DNA of 64,000 bases from NCBI GenBank assembly GCA_014529385.2, contig CM043949.1, positions 146,485,850-146,549,849 of the forward strand, read 5' to 3'. A program made the translations under genes and the position numbers. This document shows, one piece after another, positions 47,501 to 59,648 of the stretch. Origin of the DNA: Adiantum capillus-veneris (lineage: Eukaryota; Streptophyta; Polypodiopsida; Polypodiales; Pteridaceae). The notes beneath the pieces were generated by a model. That model made no database searches, was not told the DNA's origin, and saw nothing but the letters and a program-made list of their open reading frames with translations. Every line of letters begins with the position of its first letter. Position 1 is the stretch's first letter.

Positions 47501-49763
47501 TTTGCTCAACAGGTGGAGTAGGCATCAATACAGGAGCTCGAGGCGCATCCGTCCAGGCTACAGGTGGTCTATTTGCCATCATACGTTTGATCATTAAACA
47601 ATCCTTAGCTTGGTGACCATACCTACCACATGCGTTGCAAGTTCCATTAAATTTTACTCTAAACGTAGGGCACTCACTAGTGCTATGTGGACCTAAGCAA
47701 ATGGAACACCATTGTTGCTCCCTTCTTGGATACATGTGACTATTTTGAGGGGGTCGATTATCCTTAAGAGACTCTTGGATTGCCTTGGTGAGGTCTGTCA
47801 AGAATGTCTCAAATACCTTTGGCTCATTGGCAATGGGCTTTGCAGTCATGGGTTCATACTCAATGGCTTGTGAGCTAGTGGATCTCGTGTCAGTAGACAC
47901 CCTCATGCCTGCTATCATCAAGTTGTCCTCTAATTGGATTGCATTGGCAATGACATCTTCCCAGGTTGTGATACCTCTAATCACTAGTCCATTATAGATT
48001 CCTTCATTCCTCAACCCTCGAATGAATCGATCAAGCAGTTGGTTATTGTTGAAGCGCTCATTTACAGGGCAACGAGAGTTTAAGTGCTTTAGACGACTAA
48101 TGAAGTCCCTTACTGACTCTCCTTCCTTACGTTCGGCCTTCTGTAGCTGAGATGCTACACCCCAAAGCACACCTTCTCGTATGTACTCCTTTAGAAACAA
48201 CCTTCGAAGGGTAGGGTAGATTGTTTTCTCGTCCACCCTTAGGGTCCTATACCAATCTCCAGCCTTCCCACTTAATGTCAAGCTTAAGGCATTGCACTTA
48301 TGTAGTTCGTTGCGTTCCCCTAAGGAATCACATACTTGTTCAAACACTTCAATGTGTTTCCTAGCATCTTCGTCCCCATTGAATTTTTGCGTGAGTTTGG
48401 CAATTTGTACTGCCTTACTTCTAGGCTCTCTATCAGATGCATGACGCATATTTTCCGCGATAGATCGACCTATGGTTTGAGCAAACGCTGCCAAGTCACC
48501 TATGTGAGGAGGCAGGGCCGGTGGAGGTACTCGTGGAATCATATGTGGGAGAGGAACGGGTACCGGTCTTGGCATATGTGTGGATGATGCAGGATATGGA
48601 ACATAACCGGGCATAGGTCCACTCGGATAAGAGCTAGGGAGCGGCACTCGAGGAGCATAAGCAAGTGGTACAATTGGAGGTGTGGGGGCCATGTGTGCAT
48701 AAGGGGCTAGAGGCACATATGGTCGAGGCCCCATATTAGGTACTACAACACTAGGTAGTGGCACTGCGCTAACCGTAGATGTCATCGATACATTCTCTGT
48801 CAGGCTTATCCCTGGAGTGAGCACTGTGTTTTCCTTAATAGAGGGTTGAGCCAAGTTAGGGAAGCTAAAGTTTTCGCTCGGAGGCTCAGATTGCATAGAG
48901 ACCCCAGGTGAAATGACGTAAGATGGGTCCATGGGGCTCATTAGAGGAGTCTCCATTTGTGATAGAGTAGGCTGTTGAGCCTTGCTCGTATCCAGAAATC
49001 TCATGGGGCCAGTTGAGAGTATATTTACCCCTCGGTTTTGCCTTTCTGATTGAATAATGCCATGGATAACATTACAGATCATTTTCTGTTGATCTTCGAT
49101 GCTCGTGGCACTAGAGGTGGATTGTACAATCTCTATCCATCCTACATGGTAGGCGTGGCTAGAGTGTAGATCCGTCAACACCTCAGTGTGGAGGTCATAT
49201 GTCCAATGATCATTAATGAACAATCCTTCTAGAGTCGACGTGTTAACGGTTTCTTGTGAGGTAGAAGCAATGTTGCTCCCCGTGGTTTTACTTGTCACCA
49301 ACGGTACTCTAGAGGGAACTTCTGAAGGAGGCAGCTCAACAGGGCCTTCTTGGTAAGAAGTTGGCAGGATATCCATATGGACACTCTTTGGGGGTGTGGG
49401 GTCCACGTGCGATGTGAAAGGAGAGTCCACTTCCCCACCCCCTTCGTGTGCTTCATTTGCATCAGGTTCCGAGCGAGTAGCTCTACCTAATGTTTCCATG
49501 AAACGGCTAAACATACTAGTACTAGGCTGTGGAGCTTCGGGAGGTGCATGGCCTTCTCTCTCAGTGTTTTGGTTAGGGTATGCTTCCATGATTTCTGAGT
49601 CGGAGGAGGAATCACTAGCGGCTATTTTAGGGTCTTGGGTGGTGCTACCTTGTGTCCCCGCTGAGGGTCTAGAGCTTATCGTGGATGGGTAATGGGTGTC
49701 CGTATGAACAGAGGCACCCTCAATATGCTCGTGTTCTAACACTCGCCCAGAGCGTAAGTGCAT
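44583..49763 (-). CDS. gag: Giant Gag-aspartic protease polyprotein, 1726 residues
   Basis: Uninterrupted frame with ATG at 49763 (MHLRSGRVLEHEH), 0.8 kb inside the PBS. Residues about 290-440: Pro/Met-rich linker. About 455-610: retrotransposon Gag capsid region (KFNGDEDARKHIEVFEQVCD, GKAGDWYRTL, ESVRDFISRLKHLNSRCP). Four zinc knuckles: CSICLGPHSTSEC (~684), CNACGRYGHQAKDC (~708), CYECGGPHRVAEC (~861), CNRCGIDHLIAQC (~898). Lys-rich charged linker (~960-1120). Protease-like domain (~1285-1400) with ILDGGAGVSIV and later ILGRPFM, the flap-to-dimer landmarks; the usual D-T/S-G is D-G-G. C-terminal tail (~1510-1625) with four W-V/I-P-K motifs. It would form the virus-like particle and possibly process itself. 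RT and integrase must come in trans. No disabling change is seen. Confidence 0.88.
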   Translation of the reverse strand: MHLRSGRVLEHEHIEGASVHTDTHYPSTISSRPSAGTQGSTTQDPKIAASDSSSDSEIMEAYPNQNTEREGHAPPEAPQPSTSMFSRFMETLGRATRSEPDANEAHEGGGEVDSPFTSHVDPTPPKSVHMDILPTSYQEGPVELPPSEVPSRVPLVTSKTTGSNIASTSQETVNTSTLEGLFINDHWTYDLHTEVLTDLHSSHAYHVGWIEIVQSTSSATSIEDQQKMICNVIHGIIQSERQNRGVNILSTGPMRFLDTSKAQQPTLSQMETPLMSPMDPSYVISPGVSMQSEPPSENFSFPNLAQPSIKENTVLTPGISLTENVSMTSTVSAVPLPSVVVPNMGPRPYVPLAPYAHMAPTPPIVPLAYAPRVPLPSSYPSGPMPGYVPYPASSTHMPRPVPVPLPHMIPRVPPPALPPHIGDLAAFAQTIGRSIAENMRHASDREPRSKAVQIAKLTQKFNGDEDARKHIEVFEQVCDSLGERNELHKCNALSLTLSGKAGDWYRTLRVDEKTIYPTLRRLFLKEYIREGVLWGVASQLQKAERKEGESVRDFISRLKHLNSRCPVNERFNNNQLLDRFIRGLRNEGIYNGLVIRGITTWEDVIANAIQLEDNLMIAGMRVSTDTRSTSSQAIEYEPMTAKPIANEPKVFETFLTDLTKAIQESLKDNRPPQNSHMYPRREQQWCSICLGPHSTSECPTFRVKFNGTCNACGRYGHQAKDCLMIKRMMANRPPVAWTDAPRAPVLMPTPPVEQIPQHMVPRSQNVVQATPLPPPVLGPQPPHPRVAPMNQVGCEPSNAYADGCEEEIDTSIAYGLDTLEECPIYYMEDCWGQVKPVYQAAALASKGQNINTQARRPPLQCYECGGPHRVAECPIRLQKNAAQMQMNQGSTSAMPILTCNRCGIDHLIAQCPYNPNAPKITPLNLVEIASVTSPIPPVAPAYAITRSMLQGPGHILEERDTASIIQAKKKKTRRKKSQNTENSKPSSKTNIGTGDDPVYMNDLEDDSDSIETMETRTNTTKGKTDKENRNMEPNENRMRENHKEPLKTPQVFPNPIQDPQDKPQGQKGKNRKKKIGTYPNPVDEIKQVKHLRGLVEETQRKLEPEPMQVKIHDTVFPTQVHPPHMNHRPLAISSIIQEGSEDRTSESEHTPFLLERMFNEGIPDPIEEYEIPSSPVPSQGPTPCKTPMNVAKLVDFMSSEVRTTIIAKLYGDPELFLALRAFLNGELRTGLPQFAQPNRPDSIMIDEENHVQSLDLDGHESVIEVPINELGQYFEGDESNATLPITTKGLTIKGILDGGAGVSIVTKDCWESMGKPRLSVTNIVVKMANGTIAKPMGMLKDLKIKVLGYKVRHTFIVMDFSKHLMSYEMILGRPFMREAQMVHDWSKNHVYLQFQDSVLRVDLVTGTVHPLGSKNIIDHRSDTTVHSAPLQYCYTCKKDTDIGQDSPYMDVLPGMTESDNVDWVHLASTIDTWGNRGTTWVTPEGDEMHVPLNMLQAMHIASDKTHPNVTKKTYKWVPKASLVTITSAKKQKPCKKRTTRSKKSKKMLRWIPKRLLEAQGYYQGNDQIWVPKRRLCSYLSPDPSEPNPVAPKRINDRGKEKITECYIPAPELVWVPKKERFVPPSSGRGESHEDSSSSCNTSIEVKASTQPPSIVVDLNEATKESTPPSVQESPNEPLQVRSWESALLPLQLDEAPRVITNYWQKSSPITNWNNWFQRVTSSFQMV

Positions 49764-50535
49764 GTGCTTTTGATACCCTAAGGTGTCAAAAAGCTGCTCT
49801 AGGAGGCCTTGTGACTAGTTTTTAGCGTGTTTTTTGTTTGTTTTTTTGCTAGATTTTTTAGAGTGTGTCGTGGAATGGGCCGTGTGATAGCTCGAAACGA
49901 GCGTATCGGTCAGAGGGTCGTGCCGTGCTTTACAGCACTCCGTTTGGTCACTCTATGCCCTCGGAATCCCTAAAACTATCAATTTCCAGTAGGGAACTAG
50001 GCCCAAACTAGAAAGTCTAAGGGTGCAAGTGGGAAGAGAAAGGAGGAGAGTGGAGGACTTGTCCCACATGCTCTCATTCTCTCTTGAGGGAGTAGGGTAT
50101 ATATATAAGAGTGAGTCTAGTACATATCATAAGACTGAGGACTGAGGCCTGGGCCTGGGCTTGGGCTTGGGAAAATGATCCCGATCCCGATCTACCTTTT
50201 ATACAAACCAACCCGTACGTTTTTAGAGTCACGTTTTTTATTTTCGAAAAATTTCGCCGCCCGCTCACTCGTGTTTTTAATTTCCGACAATTGCAGAAAT
50301 TGCAGAAACTGAAAAACGCAGAAATTGAAACTTGACAGAAATTGCAGAAATTGAAACTAACGCAGAAATTGCAGAAATTGAAAAACGCAGACAATAGCAG
50401 AAATTGAAACTTGACAGAAATTGCAGAAAACGCAAAAAACACAAACCTTCCACACACTCCTTCCCTGCCTTTCCTATGATAGAAATTGCACCACAAGGAA
50501 GCGTAAAGTGCTAACCGAGCTTAGTGTAGGGCATA
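49764..50535 (-). other. Leader of the Gag-only element
   Basis: About 0.8 kb between PBS and ATG. Contains many copies of GCAGAAATTG(AAA) at 50286-50440 (plus strand) and a CCTGGG/CTTGGG hexamer run at 50150-50171. A packaging or dimerisation role is possible but not shown. Confidence 0.6.
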
Positions 50536-50557
50536 TCCCCGGCAGCGGCGCCAAAAA
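50536..50557 (-). other. tRNA-Asp-type primer-binding site
   Basis: Minus strand TGGCGCCGCTGCCGGGGA begins a few bases inside the right LTR. This is the Athila/Tat-type site and differs from the initiator-Met sites of the other elements here. Confidence 0.85.
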
Positions 50558-50802
50558 TGTGCGCTCCTTGCCGCACTGTCGAAGCAAGGGACTTGCCAAT
50601 ACACCGTATGCGAGCCACAAACGGCTCCAAGCACACAACAAGCCTAAACTAGCAAGCTCAAGAAAACAAAGGGTGTGTCACTCACCGCTCTACGCTCGCC
50701 TTCGTGGTGGATTCCTCGCCGCGATGAAGAAGAAGCTGCAGTCGTGCCGCGCTCAACCGCTTCGCCGCCGTCGTGCCTTCGTAATGCTCGATCGCACACA
50801 CA

Positions 50803-50838
<36 letters not shown>

Positions 50839-51131
50839 AGGAGGTGAAGAAGAAGAAGATGGAGATGGAGCAAGAGCACTCTTCAATTGCACAAATGAGA
50901 GAATGAGTAAAAATTAGGTTTAGTTGGCTTTTATAGGAGCTCACCCCATTCACACTTGGGCGCCCATGCTTAACCAACTAATCCCTTGAATGTCCAAGTT
51001 AAAGTGCGCCTCTCATCGACGATCACTCTACCTTTCCCTATTGGTCCGACAAGCCCGGTACCTGACTCTACCAAATACATAATACGCGTCCGTCGTAGGT
51101 GATGGGTGTCCGTGTGCCGTGAGGGTTAACA
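50558..51131 (-). repeat. 5' LTR of the Gag-only element
   Basis: 574 bp, apparently identical to 42408-42981, including microsatellite length. Confidence 0.95.
50928..50935 (-). promoter_or_regulatory. TATA box of the 5' LTR promoter
   Basis: TATAAAAG on the minus strand in GAGCTCCTATAAAAGCC. The likely promoter for the Gag transcript. Confidence 0.65.
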
Positions 51132-51136
51132 TGTAC

Positions 51137-53603
<2,467 letters not shown>

Positions 53604-53660
53604 ATGCATGCAAACTTGGCTCATGCAACCTTCCTACCCCCTCCTCCATGGCTCCTCCTG

Positions 53661-53676
53661 CCCTAGCTCTGATACC
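53661..53676 (-). other. PBS of element A (initiator-Met type)
   Basis: Minus strand TGGTATCAGAGCTAGG, two bases inside the LTR at 53679. Confidence 0.85.
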
Positions 53677-53678
53677 AG

Positions 53679-53832
53679 TGTTAGACTAGGGGAACTAGGG
53701 TCTGGGAGTCCACCACCCAACCACCCTTTTAATAGGCAAGCCCTTGGCCCTTTGCCCTAGTTGGACTCCCCATTCCGCACCGTCTAGCTCGGCCCTGCCC
53801 TTGTCTAGTCCAGCCTTTCCGGTGTCCTGACA
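53679..53832 (-). repeat. 5' LTR of element A
   Basis: 154 bp, TGTTAGACTAGG...GTCCTGACA as read on plus. Confidence 0.85.
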
Positions 53833-55082
53833 TATATCCCCTTCAGTTGAATGTACAGTGAAATCAAGGTTTTGAATGGAGTTGAATAGAGAGCTTGTGG
53901 CCTCGTCGACTGCACAGAGATAGTCTGCGTAGTTGTGTGCACTCTGTGCTATGCATAATGCATTTATAGCATATACACTATTGAGAATATAATTGGCATG
54001 CACATTGTTGATGGGGTCGACACGGGGAGGGGGTTGACCACGCTGATCACGTTTTCCTAGGCATAGTAAATATGTGAATGAGAGAAAACTAAAGGAAAGA
54101 CTTCAAAAAAATAGATACTTAATTAGTGTGACGTGCACATGAATGAATGAATGAAACTAGTGTTCTTTTGGCTATTTATAAAAAAAACCCAAGCGTCTTT
54201 AGTTCAAATGGTCATTCACACCATGTCCTCCGCAATATTTTCACTTAAAATATTACAAAGAAAAAAAATCATTGAAAGATTAACCCCTATCGATTGACTT
54301 GCCTTCAAAAATTAAACATAGTCACAAAAATAGAAAAAACATAGAGCATACACATATCAAATTGAGTAAAAATTAAAACATATATAGTATAACCAACCAG
54401 TGAGTTCAGGTGTGCCATTACATAGAAATAAATTAATATGGAGTAATCAATACAAGTCGGGATTTAGGTTCCCAGTGGCCGCAAATCCTATGGGGGTTGC
54501 ACTACTGGGGCGTGTGCAGGTGGGGGTCCCATGGGCAGCGTGGGAAATAGTGGCCGATAAAGCGATTGACCATAGCTTGGCCAACCAAGAACTATGGATG
54601 ATCAAGGTCTACTCGGAGGAGAAGCAGATGGCACAACCGACTCTTGGCAATGTCTAAAAGAGACGGGGGTGGCTGTGGTTGTTCTCTACGCGATAGTCCA
54701 AATGATGAGTCAATCCTAGACCAGTAGGAAGTCACTGCTGTGGTTGAATACGTGCCAAAAATAATTTCTTGCCCTGGTCAATGCTGATGCAATGTCGTTG
54801 TAGACGCTCACACTCCATTGCCAAGCCACCACAACCTGCAAGACTATCTAAAACTGCATCCCCAACCTTTGTGAAGGTACCCAACAACCACCTCTTTACA
54901 AAAGCACAAGCATTAGCAGACATTTCAATGGAAAAATAAAGAAGTGTGAGGAAAAATCAAGAAGATAGACTAAGCTTTTATAGGAAAATGAAAAGGAAAA
55001 GGGGGGGGGGGGGGGGGGGGGCAAGGGGGATGGAGACGGTTCACGTGGGAAAGAGAGAGAAGGGGGGATGGGGGTCGGTTCA

Positions 55083-55134
<52 letters not shown>

Positions 55135-55182
55135 CCATGCTGACTTGTATCCTAGTGCCCTGCCAGTCTGTAAAGCAAGGGG
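53833..55182. other. Unassigned DNA with a 21-G run and (GA)n
   Basis: 53848-54003 (minus) carries an open frame (NSVYAINALCIAQSAHNYAD) that abuts the element A insertion; it may once have continued at 39834. 54400-54657 (plus, 85 codons) is unrecognised. G21 lies at 55001-55021 and (GA)n at 55086-55131. Confidence 0.4.
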
Positions 55183-56800
55183 CTATATGGCTACAATGGA
55201 AACAAAGTCTTGTATGTTGATTTGGAAGGCCATATGCATCTTATAAGCAGCAAGAGCAATTGAGGAGCCAAGATCCTATTGATAAGAGTGAAGCCAGGCC
55301 CAGAGAACTCCAAGATGCTTAAAGATTTTAGTGAAGTCAAGTATTGCAAGCTCAAAGATGAGGTACAGATAGAAGTGCAAAAAATAGGCCCACGTGTTTA
55401 TGTAAACATTTGCATAAGCCAGTAAAGCAAACCATATAGTTGGTGCATATGCAATCAAGATCATTATACATGGACTACAATGGTCGAGTCCACGGTCAAG
55501 AGCCACAAATGGAAGACCCAAAAAATCAGCCAATAGAAGCAAGTCTAATCAAAGTATCATGTCAAACGCAGTATAATAGTCTGATGTTCAGTGTTCTAAA
55601 AGAAGATGTCGACAACTTGGAAAGCACAGAAGCAGAAACTTCTCAACAAGGGCTTGAAATGGATGAACCGATTAAAATGAATGGTGTACTACTCAGACTG
55701 TGGCAGAAAAGGTGGATCTTTTCAGAGGATTGTTCCAAAAACCCAGACAACAGGGACATAGAAACTACAAATTGAAGCATAGAGAAAAGTGGAAATGCAA
55801 AATTTGATGTAAGTGCATCTAACTCGTCATTTTGTAAGTTGAAAATCCACATAAAGATGCAAGACACATGAAAAGCCTAAATTGGAAATTTGAACAACAA
55901 ATTCATGTGTGAATGTAGTCAAAGTCTCCAGCTATCACCACGCTATCACCAAAGAACAAAAAGAGTGATAGGTTTGCAAATGATTCTTCATCCACAACAA
56001 GTAGTGTGCAATCATTTATGAGTCTAAAGGACTCATCAAAGTGGATGTTGCTAGCAATGTATGACACACATAATTCCTATGCAAATTATGTAGACTGAGA
56101 AGGGAAATTGTACAAAAAGAGCCGACCATTGTTTGAAAGGCCTACATATGCCTAGTGATAGATCAGGAAGGATGGTTTCTTTTTGAGAAAAGTCTCTATT
56201 ATAGCCCATCCTCTCTAGACTTGAATGACATTACTCTAGTGAACAATTTTGTTTTTATCTAGAGCCAAACTCTCACCCATTGGAAGTCAAGCTTCAACAT
56301 TGTGACAAGATGAGCATATATTATGACCAAAATGCACGTAGATATAGACAAGATTCTAAGATCTATGATGTGTTGGGTCTTGAAACTATAGAATCTCATG
56401 TCATAGGAGACCCACGGGATAGGAAATATCAAGGTGAAGATAATGCAATTTAAAGCTTCACCTAGGGAGACATATGTCATGTTTCACAAAGGTATATAGG
56501 ACATTATGCAGAAGGTTTACAAATGCCAAACATCAACAAAGCAACACAAATCATGACTTTACAATCCCAAAAGGTGCGAGTAAACCAGAGCTAAACAATT
56601 CTGAGCCCTCATCATTGACAAAGCTTTAGTGTTCACCCTAGGAAGGGAGGAGCTACAAATCCAGCAAGCTCAGTTCATGTACTAGGAATCGCAACATCTG
56701 TTAGAAGTCCTAGAACTTCTTATGAGACCCCTTCAAAGTAGAAGCCATTAAAAGACCATATGGTTGTTGGAAGCTATCAAATTGACACAGATTCCGATGG
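55183..56800 (+). pseudogene. R1 repeat, copy 2
   Basis: Homologous to 30016-31720 throughout. Longest open piece is 55440-55775. The zinc-knuckle site (about 55684-55737) is frameshifted here but intact in different positions from copy 1, which supports an ancestral CX2CX4HX4C motif. Starts abruptly after unrelated GA-rich DNA. Confidence 0.5.
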
Positions 56801-57069
56801 AGGCAAATAATGTGCAACAATCACAACCAAAAGGTGCAACATCACAACCAAATGAGACAACATTGACTACAGCAGGTGATCAAAGCAAGGAAGATGCAAA
56901 AAAAGTTTGACCCAAGGACAACACCACAGCAAGATTAGTTAGTACAATAAGAAATCTTGAGAAGATCAAGTGCAACATTATTGGTGAACATGAAGAAAAG
57001 ATGTCAAGCAAAGTAAAGCTAGACTTTCAGCTTGACAAGAACCTCATGTCTTTTTGCACTCGGTGAAAA
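56801..57069. other. Unassigned DNA between R1 copy 2 and element B
   Basis: A plus frame with several stops (ARLVSTIRNLEKIKCNIIGE) may continue R1. Nothing else is seen. Confidence 0.35.
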
Positions 57070-57241
57070 TGTGTCCATAAGAGGACCCTAGAACTACATA
57101 AGTGAATCCTCCACCCAAGCTCCCTTTATATAGCCACCTGACCTAGGATCCCTTCCCATTGACAGTTGGCCCTTGGCCAACTGTTCAAGGACTTGGCCCT
57201 TGGCCAAGTCCTTGAACTCCAGGGCTACCCTTGGCTTGACA
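57070..57241 (-). repeat. 3' LTR of short-LTR chromovirus B
   Basis: About 172 bp; minus strand TGTCAAGCCAAGGG at the inner end, TATATAAAGG TATA-like box (plus about 57125-57133), CCACCCAA block shared with element A's LTR. Two perfect hairpins lie at 57162-57217. The left limit at 57070 is inferred from TG and length. Confidence 0.65.
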
Positions 57242-58758
57242 TTACTCCCCTCTTAGAGAAGTGTCTTGGTCCTCAAAAACAAAAGTGGGCATCTTCTTCT
57301 TAAGAACACTAATGTTTTTCTAAGTGGCACCTTCTTTAGGTCAATCTTTCCACTTGACTAAAGCTTGTCAATGCAAATGATTACGCGTATGTAAATTATG
57401 ATAGTCTTAAATGCATTCAGGTTCATGCGGTTGGGTAGGAGGTTCAACGAAATCGACCAAAATTTGTTGGTCAATAACATTGTCATCCCCATGTAAGCAT
57501 TTATGTGAACGACTTACATGAAATACCGGATGAATATAAGCATGTGCCAGTAATGAGAATTTGTAAGCTCAATCACCAACTCACTTTAGTATCTTGAAAG
57601 ACCCACAATATCTCGGAGATAATTTAGGTGTTGGCCCAATCTTTATACTTTCTAAATTCTCTGGTACTCACAAAAATACCTCCTCCCCTTTCGTGAAGAT
57701 AACTTGCCGAAGTTTCTCATCAACATGCTTCTTATATCAGTCATGCGCTTGTTGAACATTTTGACGAGCGAGTTTCAGCATATTCATATGGTATTGGATG
57801 AAATCCTTAATTTGTTGGAGTTTTTCAGTTGTCAAACTCACTGTAATTAGTGACTTGGGTTGAAAACCGTACATTAGCATGAAAGCATTAAATCCAATCA
57901 TGACATGCTTAGAAATATTGTAAGCAAACTCAAGAAGAGGTAGATACTCTTCCTGGTCGGATTGTTTCTTGCTAATGTATGCTCATATAGCAAATCCTCT
58001 AGCACTTGGCTAACTCATTCAGTCTGACCATCCATTTCAAGGTGATCTATTCTACTTAGGTCGAGTTGTGTACCCAATCGTTAAACACATCCCTCCAAAA
58101 ATGATTGTTAAACTTGGGATTACGATCACTCACACATTGTTACTTGGAAAGCCATACAACTTGTACAAATTTTCCACAAATAACTTACCTAATTCTAGAT
58201 TCTTTATTCTCGACTTGGTTTGAATAAACTTGCATAGTTTAGTCAACCATTTACGACCATCCATATCGAGTAATGACCTCGTACAATGTTTGGTAAGCCT
58301 ACAATGAATTTCATAGAGATACTTTCACATTTTCCATTAGGAATCTCCAATGGATGTAAGAGACCTCCTGCCTTCAGGCACTCGATCTGCTTTGTTAACT
58401 TGACATTTTTGGCAATGCAAGGCATAGTCTTGAACATAGCTGTGTAAAATTGGCCAGTAAAACTATTGTCATACAAGAGCATAAGTCTTTTTAATTCTTG
58501 GGTGCCCTGCACTTGGACTATCATGACATTCATAAAGAATTTGGAGCCAAATGTCTACGTCCATTGGTATACAAACTCTTCCCTTGTGGAGTAGGTACCC
58601 ATTGTTGATGGAAAAATTCTTCCATCTCTGCATGACTCCACACTTTGGAGTATACGTTGTCATGCTCATATTTTCCCTTCAGAGAATCCAAAAACTCACC
58701 TTAAATTTCCATGAACAGAAGAGAGTTGATCTCAAGCATATGACTAAGAGCTTCATCC
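57242..58758 (-). pseudogene. pol: Element B: gypsy integrase and chromodomain remnant
   Basis: Minus strand, reading down from 58758: the end of RNase H (ALSHMLE, where ALSR is usual), LLHKGRVCIP, integrase HHCC zinc motif (HDSPSAGHP, then C..C near 58400), first Asp region MKFIVGLPN (58300), catalytic-Glu region MDGQTE followed by a stop near 58015, and a chromodomain end TWKNISVLKKKMPTFVFED with stop at 57244-57242. Several stops and shifts. Copia copy 2 is inserted at 58758, so RT and Gag lie beyond the window or are lost. Polypurine AAGAGGGGAG follows the stop. Confidence 0.8.
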
Positions 58759-58842
58759 TGTTAGGAGATAAGAAGTAGCTAAATAGATAATTGAGTAGAT
58801 TACTTAATGGAGAGAGACAGATTTATATTGACGAGATTATAG

Positions 58843-58885
<43 letters not shown>

Positions 58886-59588
58886 CACGATATACATGGT
58901 TCACCCAATGTGGGCTACGTCCACGGGAAAGCAGCCACTCAATGGCTTTAGTACTTCAAAACAAGAAGTAGTTTACAAAGGGATTATACCCTTAATGGAG
59001 CTCCCGCCTTGCTTCACTCTCACCACCTCACACTCACCTTGTTGCATCAACTTCACACTATGAAATGTGTGTAGAAATGGCCTCCTTTTATACGCCAAAA
59101 GGGCTGCCCTCTCTTATGAGAGACAGCCATGTGTAGCCGCCCTTGTGCGAATAAGTCCAAATCGGACCCTCCAATCCGCCCATGTGTGGCCGCCCTTGAG
59201 AAGACAAGTCCGCTTTTGAATTCGGCCACCGGCCATTGAATTCGGCCATCGGCCACCGGCCATTGACTTTCGACCACCGGCCACCGGCCATTGACTTCCA
59301 ACCACCGGCCATCGGCCATTGACTACCGGCCACCGGCCAACCGACCAATTGTTTTCCGACCACTTTTCGGCCGCCGTCCGGCCATAATATTCCGGCGAAA
59401 AAAAAAGTCTCGGGGGCCTCCGTCCCCAAGGCCTTTTAAGTTGCCCCTGATTCTTGTCCGTGAAAATTTTGGTTTCCGGTGAGTGATTTTCCTTCACGCA
59501 CGATGGCTTCTCCTCATAATGGGGGCCTTACAAATGTGCGCTTTTACCACAGAAAATTACAAGGGTAAATCAGGCTCCATAGTTAACA
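58759..59588 (-). repeat. 3' LTR of copia copy 2
   Basis: 830 bp. Longest of the four LTRs because of a longer (GA)n (58848-58881) and an expanded CCGGCCATTGAC-type array (59219-59340). TATA box on the minus strand at plus 59084-59092. Confidence 0.9.
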
Positions 59589-59648
59589 ATCTCCCACTTG
59601 GAGACTGATCTCCAAACCAAACCTGTGACTGCTTTCCATTCTGGCTTC

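Larger units (their letters stand above)
42408..51131 (-). mobile_element. Young non-autonomous LTR element encoding only Gag-protease (TR-GAG-like)
   Basis: 8724 bp. LTRs 42408-42981 and 50558-51131 are both 574 bp, with no difference found on reading. Target duplication TGTAC is perfect (42403-42407 and 51132-51136). A tRNA-Asp-type PBS adjoins the right LTR and a polypurine tract the left, so it is transcribed right to left. One 1726-codon frame fills 49763-44583. No RT, RNase H or integrase motif is seen in either orientation. The design matches non-autonomous, Gag-bearing LTR elements described in plants, but the coding part is much longer than the short examples I know of. Confidence 0.9.

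Noticed and set aside
54400-54657. 85-codon plus frame (54.4 kb) as a host exon
   Set aside because: Reasonable composition, but no splice context, homologue or neighbour supports it.
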